A stretch of DNA of 64,000 nt from Rhizobium lusitanum (GTDB taxonomy: Bacteria; Pseudomonadota; Alphaproteobacteria; Rhizobiales; Rhizobiaceae). Location of the stretch: contig NZ_CP050307.1 of the NCBI RefSeq assembly GCF_014189535.1, positions 372,001-436,000 of the forward strand, in the 5' to 3' direction. The position numbers were made by a program, and so were the translations under genes. The notes under the pieces are model-generated. The model searched no databases, was not told the DNA's origin, and saw only the letters and a list, made by a program, of their open reading frames with translations. This document shows, in pieces, positions 17,392-25,991 of this stretch (position 1 is the stretch's first letter; the number at the start of each line of letters is the position of its first letter).

Positions 17392-18323
17392 GTCGTCTTC
17401 CTGATCTGCCGGACGAGGAAGAGGCAGAACACCACGGCGATCAGCCCTTCGGTGATGAACATTGCGGTCGAGACGGCCGAGCCGTAGCCGAACTGCAGCG
17501 TCGAGAAGAGAACCTTGTAGGACAGTGTCGACAGCGTTTCAGTGGAATCTGCCGGGCCGCCGCCGGTCAGTACATAGACCAGATCGAAGACGCGGAATGC
17601 GTCCAGGGCCCGGAAGAGGCCGGCGATCAGCAGTGTCGGCAGCAGCAGCGGCAGGCGGATGTTCCAGAAGATCGTCCAGGCCCTGGCGCCATCCATGCGC
17701 GCTGCCTCGATCAGTGATTTCGGTACGGTCTGAAGGCCTGTCAGCAGAAGCAGCGCCATGAAGGGCGTGGTCTTCCAGACATCGGCGAGAATGATCGTCG
17801 TCAGCGCGGTATCGGGCGAGCCATACCAGTTCACATTCTGATCAATCAGCCCGAGATGGAGGAGGATGAAGTTGATGATGCCGTGCTGCCCGTCGAACAG
17901 CCATCCGAACATTTTCGAGGTGACCACCGTCGGCATTGCCCAGGGAACCAGCATCGCCGCGCGGATCACACCGCGGCCGGCGAAGGCTTCGCAAAGGATC
18001 AAAGCCATGGCGAGACCGATCAGGGTTTCGAGCGTAGTCGAGGCGATGGTGAACCAGATCGTATGCCACCACGCATTCCAGAACGGCGGATCGGCCAGCA
18101 GTTGCACATAGTTGGCAATACCGACGAAATCATTGTCCTGCGTGATCAGGGAGCGATTGGTGAAGGAGAGATAGACGCCATTGACGATCGGATAGAAGGA
18201 CACAGATGCCAGCGACAGGAAGGCCGGCAATAGCAGGAGCCAGGGCCAGAGGGCGCTTGGGAGCGCCCTCCTCGTTTTCGGGGTTCGGTCGGATACCGGG
18301 ACCGTGACTGCCATATCAGGCAA
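17388..18323 (-). CDS. Carbohydrate ABC transporter permease, MalF/UgpA type
   Basis: The product is 311 residues. A short cytoplasmic N-terminus is followed by a first helix (WPWLLLLPAFLSLASVSF), then five more segments, with the EAA loop LIEAARMDGARAWTIFWNI. It overlaps the binding-protein gene by 8 bases and the second permease by 4 bases, implying coupled translation. It is half of the family-1 sugar importer with the protein at 16555. Confidence 0.93.
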   Translation of the reverse strand: MPDMAVTVPVSDRTPKTRRALPSALWPWLLLLPAFLSLASVSFYPIVNGVYLSFTNRSLITQDNDFVGIANYVQLLADPPFWNAWWHTIWFTIASTTLETLIGLAMALILCEAFAGRGVIRAAMLVPWAMPTVVTSKMFGWLFDGQHGIINFILLHLGLIDQNVNWYGSPDTALTTIILADVWKTTPFMALLLLTGLQTVPKSLIEAARMDGARAWTIFWNIRLPLLLPTLLIAGLFRALDAFRVFDLVYVLTGGGPADSTETLSTLSYKVLFSTLQFGYGSAVSTAMFITEGLIAVVFCLFLVRQIRKTT

Positions 18324-19662
18324 CGATCTTGTTGATCTGGTCGGCGGCGGCCTTCAGCTCGGCCTGAACATTGCCGCTGACCAGTGCCTTGGAAATGCTC
18401 GACTGTAGCGCCAGCGTCACCTTGGCATATTGCGGCGTGATCGGCCGGGGCGTGGCGCCGGTGAAGACGCTTTGCAGGCTCGCCATGAACGGCTGTTCGG
18501 CCTTCAGTTTTGCGTCCTGGAAGATCGCCGGACGCGAGGGCGCAAGGCCGAAATTCAGGGCGAGGCGGGTCTGCGTTTCCGGAGACGACATCCAGGTCAG
18601 GAACTCAATCGCCGCTTCGCGCTTCTTCGAGTTGGCATTGACGCCAAGCTGGTAGCCGCCGAGACAGGCAGCGCTCTTCCCGCCGGCAAAATGCGGCAGC
18701 GGCGCAACGGCGACCTTATCGACCACATGCGAGGCTTTAGGGTCTTGCGCGATCGGATAGACATAGGACCAGTTGCGCATGAACATCGCTTCGCCGGAGG
18801 TGAAGGGCTGGCGCGACGGCTCTTCATCCCATGAGAGAACGTTCTGTGGGCTGATCTTCGTCTTGTTGATCGTATCGTAGAGGAACTGGATCGCTTCGAC
18901 TGCCGCCTTGTCGCCGATGACGGAGGATTTGCCGTCGGGCGCGAGGATAGAGCCGCCATTCGAGGTGATAATTTCCACGGCATCGCAGATCAGGACTTCG
19001 GCCTGCTTACCCTGCCAGAGATAGCCGAACTTGGCGTCACCGGCCTTCTGCGCGGCTGCTGCCATGGTCGCCATGTCTTCCCAGGTCTCTGGAACCTTGC
19101 CGCCGTGCTTTTCCACCAGATCCTTGCGGTAGTAAAACATGCCGGAATCGACGAACCACGGAAGCGCAGTCAGCTTTTCATTGTAGGTGCAGGCAGCGAC
19201 CGTTCCAGGGAAATAATCGGCGCGCTTTTCTTTCGGGAAATATTCGTCGAGCGGCAAGGCCCAGCCTGCCGCCGCGAATCCGGCGATCCAGACCACGTCC
19301 TGGGTGAAGACGTCGGGGGTTCCGTTGCGGCGCGCCAGTTGCTGGACAAGGCCCTGATAGACCTCGGTCGACGAGCTCGGTGGCGGCAGTTCGATGAACT
19401 TGACCGTGATCCGGTCCTGCGATTCGTTATAGGCCTTGACGAGATCGCCGAGGCCTTCCTTGCCAAAGAAACTGGCGCTGGCAAAGCTGATTTCGGTGCG
19501 ATCGGCAGCGCGCGCGGGGCGCATGCCAAGTCCCGTTGTGGCGGCAAGGGTCGCCGCGCCGACTGCGGCGCTTGCGGCACCCATAAGCATCTGGCGGCGG
19601 TCGAGCATTGTGGCAAATCCGGCCAGGTTTGAGCCGGCCGGCGTCTTCTTGACATCAGACAT
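18316..19662 (-). CDS. Extracellular solute-binding protein, family 1 (sugar ABC transporter)
   Basis: The product has 448 residues. The N-terminus carries an arginine pair followed by a hydrophobic run (LDRRQMLMGAASAAVGAA) and a likely cleavage after RPARA, so Tat or Sec export to the periplasm is expected. The body is SBP_bac_1, with the GTPDVFTQDVVWIAGFA and LPWFVDSGMFYYRKDL segments seen in oligosaccharide binders. It is the first gene of the operon that runs down to 10172 and is divergent from the dehydrogenase at 19841. Confidence 0.92.
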   Translation of the reverse strand: MSDVKKTPAGSNLAGFATMLDRRQMLMGAASAAVGAATLAATTGLGMRPARAADRTEISFASASFFGKEGLGDLVKAYNESQDRITVKFIELPPPSSSTEVYQGLVQQLARRNGTPDVFTQDVVWIAGFAAAGWALPLDEYFPKEKRADYFPGTVAACTYNEKLTALPWFVDSGMFYYRKDLVEKHGGKVPETWEDMATMAAAAQKAGDAKFGYLWQGKQAEVLICDAVEIITSNGGSILAPDGKSSVIGDKAAVEAIQFLYDTINKTKISPQNVLSWDEEPSRQPFTSGEAMFMRNWSYVYPIAQDPKASHVVDKVAVAPLPHFAGGKSAACLGGYQLGVNANSKKREAAIEFLTWMSSPETQTRLALNFGLAPSRPAIFQDAKLKAEQPFMASLQSVFTGATPRPITPQYAKVTLALQSSISKALVSGNVQAELKAAADQINKIVA

Positions 19663-19710
19663 GATTTCCCTCCCAGGAAAACTGGCGACCTCAAAAATCT
19701 CCGCGCCAGT

Positions 19711-19775
19711 ATTGTCGTATGTTTCATAAAAAATTGTCGCGCGTCAAGAAATAAGATGCTTTAACTCACTTTAAA
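19711..19775. promoter_or_regulatory. Divergent control region with short inverted repeats
   Basis: The 178-base gap between the two divergent start codons (19663-19840) contains TATG-TTT-CATA at 19718-19728 and TTTAA-N6-TTAAA at 19760-19775, plus a direct repeat of TTGTCG at 19712-19717 and 19734-19739. These could be operators for the LacI regulator at 21982 acting on both the sugar operon and the dehydrogenase/esterase pair. This is inference from position and symmetry only. Confidence 0.35.
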
Positions 19776-19840
19776 GCGCGTCGGGCTGATATGGCTATCG
19801 GTGACGTGCGGGTTATCGGGTCCAGGGAGGATTGAGGAAT

Positions 19841-20989
19841 ATGACTGGGAACACCAAGGCAAAGCTGGGCATTGGCATCGTCGGCTGCGGCAACATTTCA
19901 ATGACTTATCTGCGCAATGCCGCGCTATTTTCCGGGGTCGAGTTGCGTGCTTGCGCCGATATTTCCGCCGACGCTGCGGCTCTTCGCGCCCGCGAATATG
20001 GTATTCGGCCGCTGAGCGTCGATCAACTGCTCGTAGATCCCGAAGTCGACCTTGTTCTCAACCTCACCATTCCGGCGGTGCACTTCGATGTCACCATGTC
20101 GGCGCTATCTGCGGGCAAGCACGTCTTCACGGAGAAGCCGCTTGCGACTTCAGCCGCCGAAGGACGGATCCTTGTGGCCGAGGCGAAGGCACGCGGCCTG
20201 CTTTTGGGCTCGGCACCCGACACGTTCCTCGGTGCGGCCGGCAGGCGCGCCCGTCGTCTGATGGAGGAAGGCGCAATCGGCCGTCCGGTCAGCGGCACCG
20301 CCTTCATGATGGGACGCGGCATGGAGCATTGGCACCCCAATCCGCAATTCTATTATCAACCGGGCGGCGGCCCGGTTTTCGATATGGGGCCTTATTACCT
20401 GACCATGATGGTGAACCTGCTCGGTCCGGTGGTGCGCGTCATGGCGATGGCGACGAAGGGCCAGGAGGAGCGCCTGATCACTGCGGACGGCCCGTTCAAG
20501 AACACGACCTTCAAGGTCGGTACGCCGACCAACGTGCTGTCGCTCCTGGAATTCCAGTCCGGCGCGACCGTCAATTTCGGCGCGTCCTGGGATGTCTTCC
20601 GCCACTCCAACCATCCGATCGAACTGCACGGCACCGAAGGCTCCCTGCGCCTGCCGGATCCCGATACGTTCGGCGGAACTGTCTCGCTGTCAGAGCGCGG
20701 CGCCGACTGGCGCGATTTCGACAGCGACGGCGAGCTTTACGGCAAAAGGAACTGGCCGTTCGCAGCCCCGGATCGGGCGAATTACCGCATGCTTGGCGTC
20801 GCCGATCTTGCACGGTCGCTGGAGGAGAAGAGACCACCGCGTGCATCCGGGGAGCTCGCCCTGCATGTACTTGAGATCATGGAGGCTATTCTCGCCTCCG
20901 GCGAAAGCGGGCAGTCTGTCAAGATTGGCGGAGATCTGGTGCGGCCGCCGCTTCTTGGCGAAGACGAAGCGCGCAGCCTGCTTGCCTGA
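19841..20989 (+). CDS. Gfo/Idh/MocA-family oxidoreductase
   Basis: From ATG 19841 (GGGAGG lies upstream) the product is 382 residues. The NAD(P) motif is GIGIVGCGNISMTYLRNA and the catalytic-region lysine is in FTEKPLATSAAEG. The C-terminal domain includes HWHPNPQFYYQPGGGPVFD, typical of a branch that often acts on glycosides or sugar acids. It is divergent from the sugar-import operon, which contains another member of the same superfamily, so the two probably carry out paired oxidation and reduction steps. Confidence 0.88.
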   Translation: MTGNTKAKLGIGIVGCGNISMTYLRNAALFSGVELRACADISADAAALRAREYGIRPLSVDQLLVDPEVDLVLNLTIPAVHFDVTMSALSAGKHVFTEKPLATSAAEGRILVAEAKARGLLLGSAPDTFLGAAGRRARRLMEEGAIGRPVSGTAFMMGRGMEHWHPNPQFYYQPGGGPVFDMGPYYLTMMVNLLGPVVRVMAMATKGQEERLITADGPFKNTTFKVGTPTNVLSLLEFQSGATVNFGASWDVFRHSNHPIELHGTEGSLRLPDPDTFGGTVSLSERGADWRDFDSDGELYGKRNWPFAAPDRANYRMLGVADLARSLEEKRPPRASGELALHVLEIMEAILASGESGQSVKIGGDLVRPPLLGEDEARSLLA

Positions 20990-21009
20990 TTGCCGAAGGG
21001 AGAGCCGAC

Positions 21010-21963
21010 ATGACAGAACAACTCGATGAGAGTGCTCGACGCCTTCTCGATATGAGCAATCGGTCGAAGCCTCGGCCGTTTGAAACCGGCACGCCTCTGG
21101 AGGCTCGCATTGACTATAATGCGGGCTGCCCGACAGTTCAGGGCACCCGCGAGACGGTCGCTTCGGTGGAGGATCGTCAGATCGACGGTCCGAACGGCCC
21201 GATCACCTTGCGCATCTATCGCGGCATCGGTGCACGATTGAAGAATGGTCCCAGTCTCCTTTATTTTCACGGCGGCGGCTGGGTGATCGGCAATCTCGAT
21301 TCTCACGATGAGATCTGCCGCTGGTTCGCCAATCTCGCGCAATGCACCGTGGTCTGCCCGGACTACCGACTGGCGCCGGAACACAAGTTTCCGGCCGGGC
21401 TGACGGATTGTGCCGCTACGCTCGCCTTCATGGTGGATTCCGCCGCCGATCTCTGCATCGATCCCAGGCGGATCGCTGTTGCCGGCGATAGCGCTGGCGG
21501 CAATCTTGCTGCCGTGCTGGCACTGATGGCGCGCTCCGGTGACGCCCCCCGGCTTGTGGCCCAATTGCTTATCTATCCGAACACGGACGCCGCGCAGACG
21601 TCCGATAGTTATCGTCGCTATGGCGAAGGTTATGGCTTGACCACATCGGTGATGAAGTGGTTTCGCGATCACTATATCCGCACCGATGCCGATATCTCCG
21701 ACTGGCGGGTTTCGCCGTTGCGGGTTGAAAGCGTCGCGGGAGTGGCGCCGGCCTTCGTGATCACCGCTGGGTACGATATCCTCGCCGATGAAGGCATGGC
21801 CTATGCCGAGCGGCTGCAAGAGGATGGGGTTCGCGTGGTACCCCGCCACTGGCCGGGGCAGATCCACGGTTTTGTGTCGATGGGACGATACATACACGTC
21901 GCACGGCAGGCAGTGGAGGAAGCCGTGGAGGCATGGCGAGACTTTGAAGGCGCTCCGGATTGA
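21010..21963 (+). CDS. Alpha/beta hydrolase, hormone-sensitive-lipase type (esterase)
   Basis: The product has 317 residues. HGGGWVIGNLDSH is the oxyanion-hole HGGG motif and GDSAGGN contains the nucleophile Ser, so it belongs to the HSL (family IV) esterases. Likely Asp and His partners lie in AGYDILADEG and GQIHGF. It starts 20 bases after the dehydrogenase with GGGAGAG as ribosome site, so the two are one operon. It may remove acyl groups from an acylated sugar, but this is a guess. Confidence 0.87.
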   Translation: MTEQLDESARRLLDMSNRSKPRPFETGTPLEARIDYNAGCPTVQGTRETVASVEDRQIDGPNGPITLRIYRGIGARLKNGPSLLYFHGGGWVIGNLDSHDEICRWFANLAQCTVVCPDYRLAPEHKFPAGLTDCAATLAFMVDSAADLCIDPRRIAVAGDSAGGNLAAVLALMARSGDAPRLVAQLLIYPNTDAAQTSDSYRRYGEGYGLTTSVMKWFRDHYIRTDADISDWRVSPLRVESVAGVAPAFVITAGYDILADEGMAYAERLQEDGVRVVPRHWPGQIHGFVSMGRYIHVARQAVEEAVEAWRDFEGAPD

Positions 21964-21981
21964 GTTGAGCGCGACGCCGTC

Positions 21982-23013
21982 TTATGCCGACTGCCGCATG
22001 ACCAGCGTGCCATCGAGTCTGACTTTGTGGGCAATCTTCTGAACCGGCGCGTCGGTGTCGCCGAGCAGCGTCAAAAGCGTGTCCACGCTATTTGCCGTCA
22101 TCGCGGCGAAATCCTGCGCCATCGTCGTCAGCGGCGGGCAGGTGTAGCGGCTGAGCGGATGGTCGTCATGGGCGGCCACACGCAGGTCACCCTTCTTGCG
22201 CCCGACCTTCAGCCCATGCGCAAAGGCCGCCGCCATAACGCCGAAGGCGAGGCGGTCGTTGGCGCAGAGTATGGTCTTGCCTGGAAGTGCCTTTGCGTTG
22301 AGCATCTCGTCCATCTGCTGATATCCGATGTGCTCGAATTCCCAAGTATAGGCTGCATTTGTCTTGATCACTACCGGCTCGCAACCCGAAGCCTCCATCG
22401 TAGCGATATAGCTTGCCAGTCGCTCCGGCGAGTTGTGGTTGACATGTGGAATGTCGAGATAGACCGGCGCCTCTCCGGATCGGCAGAGATATTCGACGAT
22501 GGTCGCGATGCTCTGGTAGTTGTTGTTGCCAATGAACGGCGTGTTTCCCTCGATGAAGGTATCGAAATAGACGACAGGCGCGTTCTGCGCGAGTTTTTCG
22601 AATGCGCGCGGATCGGACTTCTGCCCCAGTGGCGCTGCGATCGCGCCCGCCACCTTTAGCGACAGCATCGTGTTGACGGCTTCGATTTCCAGCTCCGTTA
22701 GCCCGTGCGAGGAAAATACGATCGGCCAATAGCCTTCGTAGCGCAGCCGCAATTCCAGGCGGTTGACCATTTCTGCGTAGAAAGGGTCGGTCAGGGCCGG
22801 AACCAGGATGCCGATATTGCGGGTTCTCTTGCGATTGAGGTTTCGCGCATAGATATTGGGCTGATAGTCGGACGAGCGCAAAGCGGCCTCGATCAGCGCG
22901 CGCGTCACCGGCTTTACGCTCGTCGGGTCATCGAAATATTTCGAGAGGGTCGGGCGGGAGACGCCGCAGGACTTCGCGAAATCCTCCATTGTCTTATGCG
23001 TCATTTTTTCCAT
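21982..23013 (-). CDS. LacI-family transcriptional regulator
   Basis: Starting at ATG 23013 the product is 343 residues; ATG 23004 is also possible. The N-terminal helix-turn-helix reads KTMEDFAKSCGVSRPTLSKYF, followed by a hinge with YQPNIYARNLNRKRTRNIG, then a periplasmic-binding-protein-like effector domain. Its DNA-binding segment is somewhat unusual for the family (a YFDDPTSVKP turn). It is convergent with the esterase and probably controls the divergent sugar genes around 19700. An inverted repeat lies over its own promoter. Confidence 0.88.
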   Translation of the reverse strand: MEKMTHKTMEDFAKSCGVSRPTLSKYFDDPTSVKPVTRALIEAALRSSDYQPNIYARNLNRKRTRNIGILVPALTDPFYAEMVNRLELRLRYEGYWPIVFSSHGLTELEIEAVNTMLSLKVAGAIAAPLGQKSDPRAFEKLAQNAPVVYFDTFIEGNTPFIGNNNYQSIATIVEYLCRSGEAPVYLDIPHVNHNSPERLASYIATMEASGCEPVVIKTNAAYTWEFEHIGYQQMDEMLNAKALPGKTILCANDRLAFGVMAAAFAHGLKVGRKKGDLRVAAHDDHPLSRYTCPPLTTMAQDFAAMTANSVDTLLTLLGDTDAPVQKIAHKVRLDGTLVMRQSA

Positions 23014-23128
23014 CAAAAGTCGACCATCTCTCGAGCCGATCCGCCCACCTGCGATTGTTATGCGTCCACAGGACGTGAAGCACAACCGGCGAAGTTCTTC
23101 CGCACCTCATGTTACGAAAAAATATTAC

Positions 23129-23164
23129 ATGCGCAAATTTATTAATTAGCGCATAAAATTATAC
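23129..23164 (-). promoter_or_regulatory. Promoter and inverted repeat upstream of the LacI gene
   Basis: The repeat ATGCGC (23129-23134) N14 GCGCAT (23149-23154) is perfect in both arms. On the minus strand a consensus TATAAT box (23159-23164) lies 4 bases upstream of it, so the repeat would cover the start point of transcription. This fits autoregulation by the LacI protein. No convincing -35 box was found. Confidence 0.45.
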
Positions 23165-23214
23165 GCCATAGTCCAACGGCTGGAAATATGCTTGATGAGG
23201 CTGGAGCGTGGACT

Positions 23215-23886
23215 TTAGCCTTGCTTGGCGGATATCCGAAGGGATCCGGCGGGCGTGATATTCACGACGAGATCGTCATAGCTCGCAACGCTCGCATGCC
23301 GTGTCGGCAGCACGGTCTTGTGGGTCGCACTGATCACGGCTACCGCGGCGCCTGCTGCTTCAGCCGCTTCTATCCCGGCCGGAGCGTCTTCGAAGACCAG
23401 GCATTCCTCTATGGGCTGGCCCAGGGTTTTCGCGGCCAGCAGAAAGCAGTCCGGCGCGGGTTTGCCGTTTTGCACATCCTCGCCGGTGATCAGCAGCGGC
23501 GGCCAGGGAATGCCGGCGGCCCTGAGGCGGACAGCCGCCAGATCCCGTGGCGCGGAAGTGACGATCGCCCAGCGATCCCTTGGCAGGGCATTCAGGAAAT
23601 CGACTGCGCCCGGGATCGGTACGACACCAGCAACATCGGCGATCTCCGCGAGTGTCAGAAGTCGGGCCTCTTCGGCCGGATCTATTCCGGAAAGGCCAAG
23701 CCGTGTGATCGTTTCGATTGCCTTGCGTCCATGCACAATCGCCAGAAGGCTCTCGACATCGACATTGTGCTGCAAGGCCCAGGCCGTCCAGACCCTCTCG
23801 CCGACTGCAATGGAGTTCAGCACGGTTCCATCCATATCGAACAGGAAGGCGCCGAAGAAGCGGTCGGGGTGCAAGGGCAGGGCCAT
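23215..23886 (-). CDS. HAD-family hydrolase (sugar-phosphatase / beta-phosphoglucomutase-like)
   Basis: The product is 223 residues. The nucleophile motif FLFDMDGTVLNS places Asp17 and Asp19; VTSAPRD is motif II, NGKPAPD carries the motif III Lys, and VFEDAPAGIEAA is motif IV. The small helical cap after motif I matches the GPP/YfbT/beta-PGM subfamily that dephosphorylates sugar phosphates. It lies 16 bases after the SorC regulator on the same strand, so it is probably controlled together with the sugar genes divergent from that regulator. Confidence 0.88.
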   Translation of the reverse strand: MALPLHPDRFFGAFLFDMDGTVLNSIAVGERVWTAWALQHNVDVESLLAIVHGRKAIETITRLGLSGIDPAEEARLLTLAEIADVAGVVPIPGAVDFLNALPRDRWAIVTSAPRDLAAVRLRAAGIPWPPLLITGEDVQNGKPAPDCFLLAAKTLGQPIEECLVFEDAPAGIEAAEAAGAAVAVISATHKTVLPTRHASVASYDDLVVNITPAGSLRISAKQG

Positions 23887-23902
23887 CTCTAGAATTTCTT
23901 CC

Positions 23903-24820
23903 TTAGCTTTTCTGGGCGGCGGCGGACAGGCGATCGAGGATCGCCTGCGCCGTATTGGCGTCCGTCACGAGGGCATTGATCATGCCCGACTGCGCCGCGC
24001 CGATGATGCCGGGCGCCTTGGCTGGTGTTGCGGCAACCGCGATACACAGGGGAACCCGTTGGAGCTGCTCGGGAGAGGCGGCGATCATGCGCTCTTCGCC
24101 GTCCCAATGCAGGATCTCGCCGGCTTCGGTGACGTAGTGTCGCAGCACGTCACCCGCCGCTTGGCTGAGGGCTTTCTCTCCCGGAAGCGCCGCCGTCGCT
24201 TCGGAGGGATTGGCTGCGTGTGTCAGGCCGACGCCGACGATCGCGGCATCGAGCTTGTTCCAGAGCGAGCTGACCTGCTGGACCGTGGGATCGGCGAGGA
24301 AGGCGTCGCGCAGCTCGGAGGACGAGATGTATGGCGCGTGCAGGAAATGCGGCAATCCGCCCATTTGCTCTGCTGCCTGGCGCACGAATTCGTTGGTCTG
24401 GAAGTGCGCCGCCGCCTGCTGCATGCCGCCGTTGAGCGCAATGGTGACGATGCCGGGTAGTTGCGGCAGGCCGGCAAGCGTAACCTCCCGGACGGCGCGT
24501 CCCCAGCCTATGCCAAGCGTCGAGCCGGAGTGCAGGCCCGCCTGCTGCAGCATGGAGCCGACCGGAGGGGCAAGTGCGCTGAGAACGTTGGAGGACGGCG
24601 TATCGATCACGGCGGCGTTGCGCAGTTTCAAACCGTCGATCAATGCCGCACTCAGGTCTTCCGACGGGGAAAGATCAATCACCTCAATTCGCACGATGCC
24701 GGCCAGCCGAGCCTTCTGGAGCAGGCGTGAAACCGTAGCCGTTGATAATCCTAGCTTTTTAGCGATGTCGACCTGCGACATATCGGATTGGTAGTGCAAC
24801 TTTGCAACCATATGCAGCAA
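23903..24820 (-). CDS. SorC-family sugar-binding transcriptional regulator
   Basis: The product is at least 305 residues. The N-terminal helix-turn-helix is MSQVDIAKKLGLSTATVSRLLQ's region (about residues 14-35) and the rest is a SorC sugar-phosphate-binding domain with LGIGWGRAVREV. The first canonical-type codon is TTG 24820, but the frame stays open to 24883 and the upstream residues (QEPATNRALLHMVAKLHY) resemble family N-termini. CTG 24862 has AAAGGA 8 bases before it and may be the true start. The gene is divergent from the aldolase at 25050; an 8-bp palindrome GTTCGAAC at 24893-24900 could be part of its operator. Confidence 0.87.
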   Translation of the reverse strand: MLHMVAKLHYQSDMSQVDIAKKLGLSTATVSRLLQKARLAGIVRIEVIDLSPSEDLSAALIDGLKLRNAAVIDTPSSNVLSALAPPVGSMLQQAGLHSGSTLGIGWGRAVREVTLAGLPQLPGIVTIALNGGMQQAAAHFQTNEFVRQAAEQMGGLPHFLHAPYISSSELRDAFLADPTVQQVSSLWNKLDAAIVGVGLTHAANPSEATAALPGEKALSQAAGDVLRHYVTEAGEILHWDGEERMIAASPEQLQRVPLCIAVAATPAKAPGIIGAAQSGMINALVTDANTAQAILDRLSAAAQKS

Positions 24821-25049
24821 TGCACGGTTTGTTGCAGGCTCCTGCGGCTGTGACGAATTCAGGTTGAAATTCCTTTCTGCAATGTGTTACATGTTCGAAC
24901 GCTGAGGGAGTTATCGCTCAAAATAGCCGATTTCGCAACGGTTATGCGGCGGAGGAGAACTCTCAACATTCATTGGCATCCCTTCCAAACCTTGGAGCGG
25001 GATGCGCTTTCAGCAACCCGTTTCGGGCACGCTATAGGGAGGAGCATAT

Positions 25050-25991
25050 ATGTCCAGATTAACCACAGCCGAAATGCGCGGCTACCAGCAGATTTGCGGG
25101 AGCGATGGCGCCATGATGGTGATCGCCTGCGATCAGCGCGGCGGCATGCGCAGCTTGCTTGCCAAGGAACCGGAGGCGCAGGCAGCGATCTCCGACAAGA
25201 CCCTCGGCGACACCAAGGCCGATATTGCCCGGTTTCTTGCCAGCAAGGCATCCTGCGTGCTGGTCGATCCGATCTGCGCCGTTCCGGCTCTGGTCGACGA
25301 CCGTATCATTCAGCGCGATACGGCACTTCTGATCGGCCTCGATGCATCCGGCTGGGATACATCGCCGGAAGGATATCGCCTGTCCAAGCTGGTTCCCGGC
25401 ATCACGGCTCGTCGCGTGCGCCAGCTCGGGGCGACCGGCGGCAAGATCATGGTCTATCTGCGCTCGGACCGGGATCAAGCCAATGTTCATAACATCAAGA
25501 TCCTGCACCAATGCATCGAGGATTTCGCCCGCGAGGACCTGCTGCTTGTCGTTGAGTTCCTGACATACAGGTTCGATGACGAGGATGAAGCCGAGTACAA
25601 GGCGAAGATCCCGTCCCTGATCGTCGGCGGAAGCCGGATTTGCCTGGATTACGGAGCAAAGGTTCTGAAGATTCCGTACCCGGGAAGCCCGCAGGCCTGT
25701 GCAGAAGTCACCAAGCTTGCGGGAGACGTTCCCTGGGCGGTCCTGTCCGCCGGCGTCGACCATTCGACCTTCCTGACGCAGGTCGAAGATGCCATGCGCA
25801 ATGGAGCTTCCGGCGTCATCGCCGGCCGTTCGCTGTGGAAAGATTGCATTTCGCTCGACCGCGCCGTCACGAAAGATAGACTGGAAACCGTCGCGGTTCC
25901 GCGTCTTCGCGAAATTCAGGCTGTGATCGCCACCCATTTCAAGGGTAGCAGGTCTGAGACCGTCGGCCGGGGACAGAAAGAACATGCCTGA
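25050..25991 (+). CDS. LacD/YihT-like class I aldolase (tagatose-bisphosphate aldolase family)
   Basis: The product has 313 residues. MVIACDQRGGMRSLL, LVDPICAVP, LVVEFLTY and KVLKIPYPG follow the order of the LacD/tagatose-1,6-bisphosphate and sulfofructose-phosphate aldolases; a Lys in KVLKIPYP is the candidate Schiff-base residue. It cleaves a ketose phosphate to dihydroxyacetone phosphate and an aldehyde or aldose phosphate. A strong GGGAGGAG ribosome site precedes the ATG. The next gene, a kinase, overlaps its end by 8 bases, suggesting phosphorylation followed by aldol cleavage. Confidence 0.83.
   Translation: MSRLTTAEMRGYQQICGSDGAMMVIACDQRGGMRSLLAKEPEAQAAISDKTLGDTKADIARFLASKASCVLVDPICAVPALVDDRIIQRDTALLIGLDASGWDTSPEGYRLSKLVPGITARRVRQLGATGGKIMVYLRSDRDQANVHNIKILHQCIEDFAREDLLLVVEFLTYRFDDEDEAEYKAKIPSLIVGGSRICLDYGAKVLKIPYPGSPQACAEVTKLAGDVPWAVLSAGVDHSTFLTQVEDAMRNGASGVIAGRSLWKDCISLDRAVTKDRLETVAVPRLREIQAVIATHFKGSRSETVGRGQKEHA

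Noticed and set aside
19801..20874. A 357-codon open frame overlapping the dehydrogenase at 19841
   Set aside because: It is in another frame of the same strand; the alternative frame has the full Gfo/Idh/MocA motif set.
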